Shown here: one piece after another, positions 21,201 through 33,500 of the stretch | How the letters are laid out: each line of letters starts with the position of its first letter | How positions within the stretch are numbered: the stretch's first letter is position 1 | DNA from: Dirofilaria immitis | Taxonomy: Eukaryota > Nematoda > Chromadorea > Rhabditida > Onchocercidae | DNA: 64,000 bases | NCBI GenBank assembly: GCA_024305405.1 | Contig: JAKNDB010000092.1 | Location: 2,139,501-2,203,500 of the forward strand | Direction of reading: 5' to 3' | The notes under the pieces: model-generated | Told to the model about the DNA's origin: nothing | Databases searched by the model: none | What the model saw: the letters and a program-made list of their open reading frames with translations, nothing else | Translations under genes and position numbers: made by a program

Positions 21201-23176
21201 TTATAGAGGGAAAAAAAGAAGATAAATGGGTAGGATTCCTCCTGATGAAAGAGAACAGAAAAGGACCAAAATGAAAAAAAATGGTAAAAAGATGGATGAG
21301 ATTGAGTTTAACTGCATTTCGCCGCCAGATTTTTAGATTTAAGACAAGGAGTTAAGAATGTGGTCTTCTTGTTGGCACGATCATCTCACAGGCAGCGAAT
21401 AATCTGTTATGATCAATTTTTCATGCTTTTGGTTTTTAAAATAACTCTTGATCCTATAATATCTTTAAAATGCGAGCTGAAAGTACTTTTCTAATTTCGA
21501 ATCGTGATAATGCGCAAAAACCTTACATTCATGTTAATTAAAATCATTATCCATTGATTGATTTATTCCTCATAAGTATGCTTAAGTCTTTGGCATTCTT
21601 AAAGACATTTAGTTCTTTCGCCATTATACATGTATTACGTTGTAAATATCAAACTGGTTATTCAGAACAGCTGTGTCTGGGATCAAAAATGAAGCAGAAG
21701 TTAATGGATGGAATAAATTTTGATTTTCGTTTGTTTCATTCAAATGATCTGCTGGCTCTAAAACCATGAAAAACCATTGTCGTTATTTTAATCGTAAAGA
21801 ATTACCATTTAATACGAAAACACTATATATCATTCTTTTGCAGGACGCTCAAACTAATACGACAGCACTATTTGATGGAATTGAAATTGTATGATATCCT
21901 TCAGTAAGGTAATATCGATAGAAGCAATTAAATGATTTTACAGTCAATGCAAATACTGTTCTGACTTAAAAAGCTATTAAGCAATGTATTGTTGGTTTAA
22001 TTAACATCGAGTTTAAATTTTAGCTATAAGTTGTCATTTTTCAAGCATATTATTTTAAGGCTCATCAGATTATCATTCTTTTCTATTCAACATTCTTTTC
22101 TATTCAACTCTTTTCTCTCTTAGTGGTAATTTTAAATGCATAGCACATTTTTCCGAATTTCGGCCTTGAAATTCCGAAATTCAGTTCTTATTTCTGCTTC
22201 TTACTTCTTTTTGATCAGAAGCTATTCTTGTTAAAGAAATTGTTTTGATGTTAAACAGTTTTCAAAATCTTTATTTGGAGAAGTTTACCAGTTTTTTTCC
22301 CAGTCTGTTTTTAGATTATATTTGCATGATTTTGGTGCATTTATAGCATAGTCAAAAATGGACAATGTGTTAAGCAAAATATTTTCAAGTCCTGCAGTTT
22401 ATATAGTGAATAATTTGAAAATATCGTTGTTTTTATCACGAATTGAAAAAATATCTGAGATACATTTTCCAATCCTGAGCATGTGTTTTTTAAATATTTT
22501 TGAAAAAAGTGTTATTTCTGGACGTAATCATAAATGATTCTTTTCCAGATTTATGTGCATTTTTAGGGTTTCCAAATTTAGAAATAGGTGATTATCGTTT
22601 ATTTTAAGGTAGCAAATGTAATCTGTACCATATGCATTTGAATTTGGTTTTAAGACCGATGATACTGCTTATATTTTAACTGATATTTTTATCTTAATAA
22701 CCTGAGAAATATACGTGTGCTGCATTATAGATAATGTCTTCAATAACATGTTATTCATGCTTCGTTTGGTTTTGCAAGAGAATCGATAGTTTTTGTAACT
22801 GTGCAGTGTATTCCAGTTTCATTCAAGTAATTGTCTGTTTATTTATTTCAGCTAGCTGCCTATTCATTTACATAAATTTTATTACATTATAAATCTCTTC
22901 TGTTATATTACATCATCATATCAAAATTATAATATGTATAAATTTCCATATTTCTAGGTCGACTAGTTTCGTCATTATCTGAAGCGTTCGTTCTGAGCGT
23001 TATTGCAGCGGATCTTTTTCTGGTTTGCTAAAGTCCAGAAGAATTTAAAAAGGAGAATTGTCTCCTGAGTTCCATTAATGAATCTAATTTATATTTTCAG
23101 CATCGATATTTCTCGGATTGTCTTGAGCACAAACTCCATAAATCTTGTCAAGCCTCACGAAATACCAAACACGTAG
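18273..23176 (+). CDS. Small uncharacterised helical protein (76 residues, three exons)
   Basis: Exons 18273-18367, 21844-21903 and 23101-23176 join in frame from an ATG to a TAG. The second and third exons follow TTTTGCAG and ATTTTCAG acceptors; donors are GTAATT and GTAAGG. The product begins MTILALAALASQEAENL, continues through IIRQITSVRDQIRTLKLIRQ and ends KPHEIPNT. It is predicted to be mostly alpha-helical and partly charged, with no signal peptide and no recognised domain. A TTATAG 15 bases before the ATG could be a spliced-leader acceptor. The first intron is about 3.5 kb and contains a minus-strand gene. I do not recognise the protein; the phase-consistent exons are the only support. 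Confidence 0.45.
18751..18786. repeat. Polypurine GA-rich low-complexity tract
   Basis: Runs of GAGA and GAAAG lie directly beside the proposed second exon of the minus-strand gene. Read on the minus strand it is a CT tract, which explains the serine/leucine-rich extension of that open frame. Confidence 0.7.
18797..19366 (-). CDS. Partial minus-strand gene, at least two exons, function unknown
   Basis: Exon 1 (19366 down to 19290) starts MAAELQQQLQFVDTSTVKSI and ends at a GTAATC donor. Exon 2 (18896 down to 18797) follows a textbook TTTTTTTCAG acceptor and reads FNKPDGIPRLMAMEVQMNR then LFQIAHFGQIS. The join is phase-consistent. Exon 2 is close to 50 percent GC, clearly above its surroundings, which suggests a constrained coding exon or foreign origin. 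The 3' end is not resolved; reading through the GTGTCAG donor gives an implausible low-complexity tail. The gene lies inside the first intron of the plus-strand gene 18273-23176. I do not recognise the family. Confidence 0.4.
19484..19739 (-). other. Region open in several minus-strand frames
   Basis: All three minus-strand frames are open across much of this stretch, which is somewhat richer in GC than its surroundings. One frame reads KLQKSTIAAYMQSNVRILIL. A CCACAG acceptor and an internal GTGAGA donor (intron starting near 19627) would fit an upstream exon of the minus-strand gene that starts at 19366, but no phase-consistent connection was found. Confidence 0.2.
19750..21843. other. Intronic or intergenic, no gene recognised
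   Basis: AT-rich sequence with homopolymers and short frames only. It would be intronic to the small plus-strand gene if that model is right. Confidence 0.45.
22075..22108. repeat. Exact 17-bp tandem duplication
   Basis: The unit ATTCTTTTCTATTCAAC occurs twice in direct succession (22075-22091 and 22092-22108). It is probably a replication-slippage product in non-coding sequence. Confidence 0.8.
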
Positions 23177-23295
23177 AGAAGAATTAAAGATGCTCGTTGG
23201 ATAATTGGTATATTAGGGATATATCTGACTTGTACAGTTACTATACATAACTCAGTTTCTGTACGTTTTGAAGACAGACGGCGGAATTCCAATTT

Positions 23296-23499
23296 ATGAA
23301 TAGTGGCAAGCTACAGTTGGAACCAACAAGGATCACCGAAGTTCAAACTATAGACAGGTTTTGCTTCAATTTTGTTATACGAAAAAAAATTTTCAGCCAT
23401 TTTAGTGAAAGTTCCATACGAAATCGAAAGAAGAGGGACGAGATGGAACAATTAATATATCATATTAATTATATAAAAAATCTGAGAAAGAAGAAATGA
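23296..23499 (+). other. Possible two-exon tail of an unknown transcript
   Basis: A frame from an ATG at 23296 reads SGKLQLEPTRITEVQTIDR. It could splice from a weak GTTTTG donor to a TTTTCAG acceptor near 23395, then continue RNRKKRDEMEQLIYHINYIK to a lysine-rich end at 23499. The phases agree, but the frame is also open without splicing, so the intron is optional. It lies between the small plus-strand gene and DR1 and could be an extension of either or simply 3' UTR. Confidence 0.2.
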
Positions 23500-24150
23500 A
23501 GAGTGAAACAGTTGCGAATAAAAAATTTCTGGCGTTTCTGATGAATAATTTTTTCCCAATTATGAAATAGGCCATAAGAACTACAAGCACATGCTCACAT
23601 TATTTAAGTTTATTTGTAAAAAGACGTTTAAGATACTAACATACTTGTTCAAAGTGGAATCTTTGTAGTGCTAGGATTTTCCAATATTAATAAACTTCAT
23701 CTGATCATATATAAAACTACTTTGTTCTCTTATTTATTGTTTTTTAAAATTAGGTTCTTATTTTGATTTACGTATTGTTCCTCAGTTGCAGCCAAGATCT
23801 TTTGCAATATCCTGAAGTTGCATTTTTTCTTTTCTAATATGTGAAGTTTTTTCAACCGAGAGTCTTTCAGCAGATACCAAATAAGTCTTTGGTCATATTT
23901 TTAGTTTTTGTAACTTGAATATACGCAAATTTTGAAGCTTGAATTTCAATGAAGTTTCATTAAAAGATCAGGAGTTGAAATAGACATTCATAAATGACGA
24001 CATGGAACTATATACCAATAAATACTTCTGATGTATGATGCTGCGTGCTGCTTTTATGATAACATTTGAATTTCCTGCTTGCAAAAACATCGTCCATTCT
24101 AGTCAAGAAAAATAAAAAGAACACTTTCAAATAATTCTTCAGCAATCATC

Positions 24151-24163
24151 AATTTTTCAGATA
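24151..24163 (+). promoter_or_regulatory. Probable spliced-leader acceptor before DR1
   Basis: The sequence AATTTTTCAG ends only three bases before the DR1 start codon at 24164. A strong acceptor this close to an ATG, with no upstream exon found, is typical of spliced-leader trans-splicing in nematodes. It also fixes the start codon choice. Confidence 0.6.
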
Positions 24164-26259
24164 ATGGGTGATGAGGATAACGAAGTTGGTTTGCCCCAAA
24201 GGGCCTAAATATGATCATTAAAGATGTAATACCTGATATGAGGGTAGCAAATGAATCACGTGAGCTACTGAATGCTTGTTGCGTGGAATTTGTAAGACAT
24301 GTGTCACGTGAGGCACAACGTATTTCAGCGGACGATCAACGCAAAACAATTTATCACGAACATGTTCAGAAAGGTTGGTGATGTTTATTGCATGCGAATA
24401 GAAATGCTTGCGGATAATGATCGGTTGGTGCTGAAATTTTATTTTCTGGATTGAGTTTCTCATTTCAAAAGTTAATTTTAAAATAGTGCAACAAGCACTC
24501 ATATTAATTAAGCAAGATAAATTGAATCACTAGAGCAGTTATTCTTACACCTGGTACTATCTATAGCAGTTTTTTTTCAAATAATTTAAAATTAAAATCA
24601 CAGAGAATTTGATAAAATAAGAAAATGAAAAGTCTTGTTTTTAATTAACAGTGAACATTGAATCTTGTCTCATTCTAAGTATAAATTAATGTAAGACGAA
24701 CAGTTATCAACTAATGATGTATAGAAGTAATTTCTTTAAATTTATCATTTATTAATTGCTTTATGCTTTATTGTCTTTCATCTCTTATTTGATCTTAGTT
24801 TTGTTTTTTTATTTATACCATATATTTAACTGTTTGCTTATTTTTTATTGTTATTTTTATTTATAGGAGTGAAAATTGTCATAAAAGTTAAGGAAAAATG
24901 TTTAATAAATCAAAATTATTCGTTTTTTATTCAAAATGTATGGATGATTATATTTTTATTATATCAGACTAGATCTTTCCATAAGCTTATTTGTTAAATG
25001 GTTGTAAAAAATAGATATACTTTCCATGATGCAGCATTTCAAATTATTTAGATTTGTATCATTCAATTGTTGGCGTGCATTATTCTTTCAATGCATGCAA
25101 AAATTACCGCTTAAAATATAATATATACATAATAGTCACATCACTGTTTATGAAATTTTCGCGGGAAAATGAGCGAAAGAAGAAAGTGTAGGAAAAATGA
25201 TGAACTGAAAAACTTTGAGAATATTTAGCAATTTTATTAGCGTATTATACTCTAAAGATGGACAGTAATTTATATGATATTTGATCTTGAAAGAACGGAA
25301 TTCTAAAAAGCTTCTTGTTATTATATTTTTGTCATCTCGAAAGGTATTTTTAAAAAGGGATGCTTTTGAACACTTTTGTTGTCTTCAGATAAACATTCCA
25401 TCGCTATATCATTTCTGATTTTCTAATCTTATTTTAAAATAAAAGGAATACGCATACTTTAAACTGCGATTTTATTCATTGCATAAGCATATCATTATAA
25501 CTAATTTAACTGGATCTACTTTCAGTGCTTGAAGTATTGTTCTATATTATTAGTCTATTAATTTCTTTTTTTTCAGAGTTACAAATCCTCTGAATTTTAG
25601 AAATATAATCAAAACTTCTACTCCATTATTAGATTTTTTTCAGCGTTAGTAAATTTGGCATTTCCATATGATTATGTCGAAGCAGCGGATAGTGTGCTCA
25701 ATGAATGTAAAATAGCTGCAGAAAATAAATTGAAACGAAAAAATTCACGGCTAGATAAATGTGGTATTCCCGAAGATCAGTTATATTTGATGCAACAGAA
25801 GCTGATTGAAAAAGTATGCAAAGCTTTACAATTCTTTTTTTAAAAAATTTTAGAATGTTTCTAATGTGTGTTTGGAAAAATATGATGAATGGGAAGTTTA
25901 TGATCAGCGATCTTCCTGAAAAATTTTCTATATTATGTTTCAGACTACATTTAATGCAGGACTGATCAGGTCAGCTTTGAAATAACTTTGTTACTTTCAT
26001 TTTGTTTAGAATAGTGTAAGGCTCAATGGAGAATGTAGTAGATCGATTGGGACTTATTTAAAAAATTTGAAAAAGGGAAAATTTTTCCAATTTCCGAAAT
26101 GATTTTTTCATTGCAATCGTTTTTTAGGCGCGTCAGGAACAACTGGAAGCGGAAGCAGCAGAACTGAATCGACTTCAAGAAGAAAATAGAGGAATGCAGA
26201 GATCTTTAAGTGAACTACTATCAAAAGATGAAGATGATGAAGATTATGATACTGCTTAA
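24164..26259 (+). CDS. DR1: DR1 / negative cofactor 2 beta, TBP-binding histone-fold repressor
   Basis: Subunit of the nuclear NC2 complex, which pairs with DRAP1 and grips TBP on promoter DNA to block TFIIA/TFIIB entry. Exons 24164-24373, 25644-25813 and 26128-26259 are phase-consistent and give about 170 residues (human 176). The histone fold covers about residues 10-90, with MIIKDVIPDMRVANESRELL (alpha 1 into alpha 2), CCVEFVRHVSREAQ and the family-typical KTIYHEHVQKAL. It is followed by the conserved RLDKCGIPEDQLYLMQQKL and a glutamine/glutamate-rich helix ending in an acidic tail (SKDEDDEDYD). One base is missing in exon 1 near 24201-24205 (LPQRA to LNMII); without it the frame stops, so an indel in the consensus is likely. 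The start is set by a spliced-leader acceptor three bases upstream. It converges on the large minus-strand gene. Confidence 0.9.
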
Positions 26260-27505
26260 CTCTTTTCATTTTTCAGAGAATCTTCTCTAAAATTGTGAAT
26301 TGATCCAAACCAAAGAATATGGATAATGTGATTCGAATTCCTGGAATTTAGATTTTGAGAGTTTTGAAGTTTTTAAAGAGATTGAATTTCTGTGACCTTC
26401 TAGTATATTTGATGTCATTTCGGGATGCGTATTTTTGCCGAAAATTTTTGGCCTCACTGCAATCTTGTTAAAAGTCAAAAAAATTCAATCGTAGAATTTC
26501 GGGTTTACCTGATATTACTGGAAATCTCTGATCTTTGTTCTAGATTGCTGTTATTACACCTTCCTAATGGTAAGAAAAGTTTCAAAAATTTTCCGTTGAA
26601 ATTTTAACACATCCGATTCTTTGGTGTCGAATAGTGGAAGAACAAGCCAACATCGTAGAAAAAATTTGTGTATTTTGAGTTTTTAATAATTGTGCATAAA
26701 GTTTGCAGAGTATATTTAGATGATGGTTGTGATTATATTGGAGTCTAAAATTGATCTGTAATTTATTAGAGATACTAATCGAAACTGCGAATTTATTTGA
26801 AAAATTGAATATTGACTCATTGGTGAAGTATCTCAGCACGACGCACCGAAATTTTGAAGTCATAATAATCGTCACCAGTCTAAAAATTTATGAAATGGCA
26901 TTTTTTCATAAAATTGAAGCACAGACTTTGTTAAAAAAAATTTGATGCATATACTTGTGGATCTATGATTTAAGAATAGAATATCCGGAATAGACGATAA
27001 TAGCTAGTGGATTCTTTAATACTACTTTATGATAGAGTATATATTGACTGAAAATATTCAATTTGAATTCAATGAGAAGTGTCATTTTCATATTATTTTA
27101 GTAAAAATATTGTACTGCTCTTTCATGTGACTGCGAATTGTTCTTTTTTCGTTATAAGGCAACATAAATGACCTCTGTAGAGGAAGACATAGATGAAATA
27201 AAGCGATATTTCGCATCATATTTAGTCAAACGATGGAGAAGAAACTTCATATACGACAAATAACAATGTTAAAACAGGTATAAATTTAAATCAAATGAAA
27301 TAATATGATAAATCATAATTTAAGAATTGTAAGTAAAATTTAAGAATTTAAAGATTGCTCTATTTAAGATCAATTATCAACTATAATTGATAAATAAAAT
27401 GCGATGAGATCAATTCATCTATCTCCTCTAGGTTGTAGTCAAGGATGTCGAAATTTGTTGTCAATTCAAATATATTGTATACAAACACTTTAATTCCTTT
27501 CATTG
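26260..27505. other. Convergent 3' intergenic region
   Basis: Lies between the DR1 stop and the stop of the minus-strand ajm-1-like gene. Several short frames exist on both strands but none has splice sites or a recognisable product. It should hold both 3' UTRs; no clear AATAAA lies close to either stop codon. Confidence 0.5.
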
Positions 27506-30500
27506 CTAGACTTCAGTAGGTACCGCGGAACGAAACTTATCAGATTGTATAAAATTGACACTTTCCTGATCAGCAAGTTGGAAAAAGATCGACGATTGTT
27601 GCGTATATTGTGATAGTGGTAAGGTTCGCTGGATGACAGCCGGCTCAGGTGGTGGCGTCTGAGGACATTGTTCAATATCAGCAATGATACTGACACTAAG
27701 GATGAATTTATCACTGCAATAAAATATATTACATTTTCAGTAAAATACGGTAGACTTATATGTGTTTACAAATTCAGAAGATCAGGGATTCGGAAACGTT
27801 CTTTACTTTTTTCCTTTCGGGTTTTGCTCCGATTAAATCAGAATTCCTTAATTGTTTCATTAAGTTTAATCCCTACTAACTAAAATAAATCACTTAAACA
27901 ACTAATTAAAGAAGTTCAAGATAATTGAATGAACCAACGTTGGATCATATTGACGACACAAAGTGATCAATGTTGGCTCCTTTCGTTCTGCAATCAGTGC
28001 TGCAATGCTATAGTAATGAAGCAATTTATTAAGTTGAAAATTTGCCACTGCTCGCCATCCAGCCACAATATAACTTTTTGCGATATGAGCCGAATTTATC
28101 CTCAAATTAACAGAACCGCGACCGAATGATGAATAGCCATCACGCGCTATTTTTGACATGTAAAATTGAGCTTCAGGATCTTTGCGTACCTTAGAAAGAT
28201 CCCAGATATTTAAGTTATATTTCTAAATGTCCACTTTTCATATTCCCTTAAATATGCGGCAGTTGATTTTATCGAACTGTTTGTTTTCTTGGAAATGACA
28301 TAATCAGTGTGAAAGCATTTTTATATTGAAATAGCCAGCAGCAGTTCATAATATGCTGCTTGCTTGATAGATAAGGAATCATTACTTACCTTCATGATAA
28401 CTTCCTTACACAGAGTATTAATCCTTGAAAAGGAACACATTTCATGGTGTTTTTGCCAGTCCTTTTCGCGACATTGACGACTACAGTAATATGTATAGCA
28501 GTGCTTGCATGATATGTACTGCATTCGAGCTTCCGCTAATTCTCTCGTCTGATGGCATCGTGCACATTGTACATACAGTCGCTCGTTCTGTAACGATTTA
28601 TTTTCATGAAATGAATATTTGACAATTTAACTCGGAATACTTCAATTTTTCCCAATCATTTTTACGTGAGGTGATGATAAAGATTATCTGAAAAACTATC
28701 AATGAGTTATAGATCGTCGAAAATATTAAAAGATTCTTGTCAAATCACAGGATTCAGTGGTATAAAAAGGTCGAAGATAGCCATATGAAACTTAAAGATT
28801 ACAACCTCCTTCTCTATTATATCCAATTCATTAAAGCTGTTTAGAGAATAGTGGATTAGCTACTCCATAACAATTCTCATGATCTAAAAAAGAAACCTGA
28901 AGAAGAGCTTCAGCTTCTTGTGGATCTTGCACTAACTGTCGCATCAACTCGTTGCTTTTAACATAAATTCCGGATTTTTGTGCTTCGCCGTCCTCGACAA
29001 TTCCAGTTTCTGAGAGGCTGAATTAAAAATAAAAAAAACATCTGTATCTAAGAAATATTTAATGATAAACATAGATGAAACTGTTTGAGAAATAATTAAC
29101 AAATAAAAAGAAAAATGGATACACACACAAATAACAAGAATATAATAGGGTGTAAATTTTTATCAAAAAATTGAACCATCAAACATTTAATAAAAGTCCA
29201 TTATCCATATTAGATCATTAAATTTACTAAAAAGTAATGGCCTACTTATTGATTCTTTAGGAATGTTGTAAGTGATGAAGTTAGATCTTTACATGCATTT
29301 TACATCTAGTTATAATAATTAAATTTTACAATAATGAAAATTTCTTTATGCTGAATGAACAAATAAGAAAAAATATTCAATAAACAAATTTCGATGAGAC
29401 AACCTTGTTTCAAGCCTTGATGATGATGGTTTTATACGCTGGAAGATGGAATCCAACATTTCTTCAATTGTGATCCGTCCATAAAAACGTTGTAAATATG
29501 TGTCTGAAGTTTGAAAATTTAAAAACTTTAAAATGCAAAATTTGGGTTTAAGGCTAAAACTAATAATATGGTTAAGGCTAAAAACCAATAAATTCTCTAA
29601 AAATGTTATATCAACAATTAATAGTCGATTCCTCGAACTGCAATAGGATCAAATCTATTATAAGTTAGTATTTTGAAATTTTAGCGAAAAATTCCAACCA
29701 TTGTGAGAGGAAGATTTTCTGCTCGAGCCAATAAATGTATCTGCTACTTCTACCACCCGCGAATACCTAGAACTTAAACTCATTATTGAATTTTTTCGAC
29801 ACATCATTGTAAATGACATTTTAAAGTAAAAAAATGAAACTTACTGATCACCTTGTACATTCCAGTCGGAAGGCAATGCAGATACCGTATAACCGGGCAA
29901 TTGCTTTATGCAAATATGTCTTATTGGTGACACTTCTTCATCATTCATTGACACCTATTATAGCATAATTTTATGATTATTCGAGCGATACTCTTTACAC
30001 ATCTAAATAAGAAGTACACTCCAAATTTATTTCAGATAATTCAGCATTAAAGATAAAAAGGTATCAACAAATAGATAGATAGATAGAGTGGACATCGATG
30101 TGTATTTATTGATTAAATCATTTCCAAGAAATTTTTGAAAAAACTTTATTTCTGTGTTTTTTTTGAAAAATTTTGATACTTTAATTAAAAGATATGAATA
30201 GATAAGATGAAAAAATGCTAGTTCATGAAGAAAAAGTTCAAAGAAAATTTTTCTGGGTCTAATTTGTATAAATTTTTCGAGTTATTCAATTTAGATGGAT
30301 TGAATTTAAATGAAAACACTCGCGTATATATCTTTGTCTTTTATTTAATTAGTCGATTTATTAAAAATTTGAAGCAAACGAAAAATTTTCCTAAAACTCC
30401 AGGACAACAGAAATCAACAACTTAAATTAATTTTTAGTAAAATCCCCAAAATATTTCTTTTCTTTTCGATTATGTAATGTAACCTGTGGACTATTTTTAG

Positions 30501-33500
30501 TTTATTTCTGCGAATGATTGCGGTGCACACTTTGTTCATTTGAAATTATATTCATCCGTATGGCACTTTAAAAAATAAAATATTACTTCCTCAATATAGC
30601 GAAATTCCATTTGATGTGTAAGAGTTGGAAAGGACATATTTAAAAATCTTCATTATCAGTTTAATTATTTCGGTTTCCGATAGATTTATAAAAGTAAAAC
30701 ATTGATGAGGAATAAATATTCTGTTATTGTTATTTATTATTACACAAAATGAGTGTTCCATTTATTCATACCAGGTCTTTATTTTATTTCGAAATCTAAT
30801 ATTTATTAAAATTATTTTCCCAAAATTAAAAACAAATCCGTACGATAGCATGCAAGGAAAGCGGAAGGTAAACAGCAGTTTGCAAACGATAGCTTTATTC
30901 TTAATACACATAAAAATTAAGATGCTTTGAATTCACGAACATGAAAATACATTTATAGAAAGCGAGCTAACAAAAAAAAAAAAGAAAAAACGATTTCTTC
31001 ATCAGCATATAATTTAACGCAATACGTCAAAACATTTCTGTTTTCGACCGTTAGACTGACTTCATTGGAAAAGATAAAACAGTACTAGTTAAAATTTAGT
31101 GAACGAAGCAATATCAATAGGAATGAAGAGGATACAGCTGTACCATATGAATTATAAATTTACGAAAATGACTGCAAAAATTATTAAAAATATCATAACC
31201 TTTATAAAATCAGTAGCAAAACAGAATTTAAAAAAATAAAGTAAACTGTCTATTCTTCTCATTTTCCCGGAAATTCTGCAGTTTATAATCACTTTCCCGA
31301 GAAAATTTTCTTTCAGGTTAAATAAAATAAACTAATTCTTCCGCAAAAAATCAAACAAATTCCGGTTAAATAAAACGAATAAACCATACATAATTAAATC
31401 AAAGATACTGGTAGTGCTAGAACATTACCTTTGCATGAATTCATACATCACTAATAAGCAGAGAAAATTAAAATGCATTTTAGAATAAAAGTTTCTGGGA
31501 AAACAGTTTATAAGCTGAGAAAATGATAGCAACACAATTAAGCAGCGGAAATAAAATCACAGCAAATATGGAAGGAAAAATTTTTCAAATTCAAAACAGA
31601 AACTTGGCGACAAAAATATTTTTATAAAATTGAAGTAGTTCAAAAATTCGCTCATCCTTAATTATATAATATAGCAAATATAAATATGCTTAAAAATATT
31701 CGAGAAAATTCCCCACAATTCAACCGCTACATCATTTATATCGCTAACAAAAGTCAGTTTTGAAACAAGAAATCAATGCATCAAAAAGAATAAATCAACG
31801 GCAGTCTTTAATTTTAAATTCTGATATGTTACATAAATTTGCCAGCAATAAACGAAGAATAGAAATGATGAAAAAGAAAATAACAAAGGAAGGAAACAAA
31901 AACTGAAATTCTAAGCAGGCGTAAATTCAAAATGCCGAAAAAGCAGGAGTAAAAATTAACGAGGACCTGTTAAATAAGCATTTAGTATATGGAAAAACTG
32001 AATTATTTTATTCCGAAAAGAAATCTGAAAAAGATTCAGCAGCCATGTTTCAACTCTGAATACATGCGATGTCAGCTAACACTCCGCGAAACTGATCCTA
32101 ATTTAGCAAATTTTTTAAAGTGATTTGAAAGCCTTTTGAGAGAGGGAGAGAGAAGAAATCCTGTTACTCATACTATTTCTGATATAATAATATATTCTTT
32201 GCTTCTATGTAATCCGTTGCTGTCCTCAACGAATAGTTGTCTGCTATCTCTAAGAACACATTACATATCCTCTCTTTAACCTTACCTTCAAAAATGAATT
32301 AAAATGTTAATTCTGACAGTCAAAACGTTGAAAATATACTGCTTGACTCTTATTACACAATGCAAACCTTTCGTTTATCGTCGTTAGTGCCGATTTGATT
32401 CAGCGATGTTCGACTTTTTCGCATTTCTTCGATTTCACCCTTATATTTGTCGAACATGCCATATGGTATTACGACAGTAGTACCGCTTGTTGATGATGAT
32501 GTTGAGATGGGAACTATTTGAGGTGAAGTACAATATCGGTCTTGCTCATAGCAGAAAGGAGTAGTATGTCGGATTTCGGACATCGTATATTGAGTTGTTT
32601 GAGTACCAGTATAAGATATTGGTGATGAGTGATCGAAGGAAGTACTACCTGATATTCTTCTTTCAAGACCAATATTATGCCCTATATGATGTTCACGATA
32701 CCAATCTGGCACATGTAATTTTTCCGTGGACTTTCGGAACCGCAACTCATGTTCCGAAACATTTGGAATTTTTCGCAGAATTTTTGAAGTTCATTTTCCG
32801 GTGGCGCCGATTCTTCACGCATCCTAAAAATAATTGTGTATAGACAAAAATGCTTAAGAGAATTCTTGAAAAAACTTTCCCCTGATTTTCCTTACAAGAT
32901 TTTTTTCAGTTCCACGGCCAATAAAACGAAAAATTTATCAAATTTTAAAGAATTTTGTCTTGAAATGAACATACTTCCGATCCATCAAATAATCGGCACT
33001 TTTCGAACGTACGTGTATAACAGTGTTCTGTGGTGCATCACGTCTAGATCGGTTATAATTTATCACTGAACCAGGACGGTGCACGTCATCCAAATTAGTT
33101 TCCTCAACCTTAAATATTTTTAAGAAATAACAAATACATATTCAAAAACTATCAGTTTAATATACTTGAAAAAGTTCAAATTCGAAATTTGACTACCTCA
33201 CTGCTACATTCGGTCCGATCTAAAAAAGCTGATTCAAAATGGATGAAGGAACATAATTGTTGAAGCAATGAAACAAAAGAACGACCATGTATAATTATTC
33301 TCATCATTCTAACTTATCTGTTATAATTATCAAGCTTAGTTTGCCTGGAAATTAATATGCTTCGTACTGGACTTTAAAAAGAAATGACATCAAATATTGA
33401 TTATATCGATTAATTTCTAAATATTTTTGTTTTCGAAAATTTCGAAAATCATGAAATCGAAAAACTTCATTACTGAAAGTCCTCGATTTTTCTTTTGGGA

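Noticed and set aside
28321..28389. Continuation of the MYND frame to a stop at 28321
   Set aside because: A perfect GTAAGT donor follows AAG at 28390, and the next exon at 28222 joins in phase, so this stretch is intronic.
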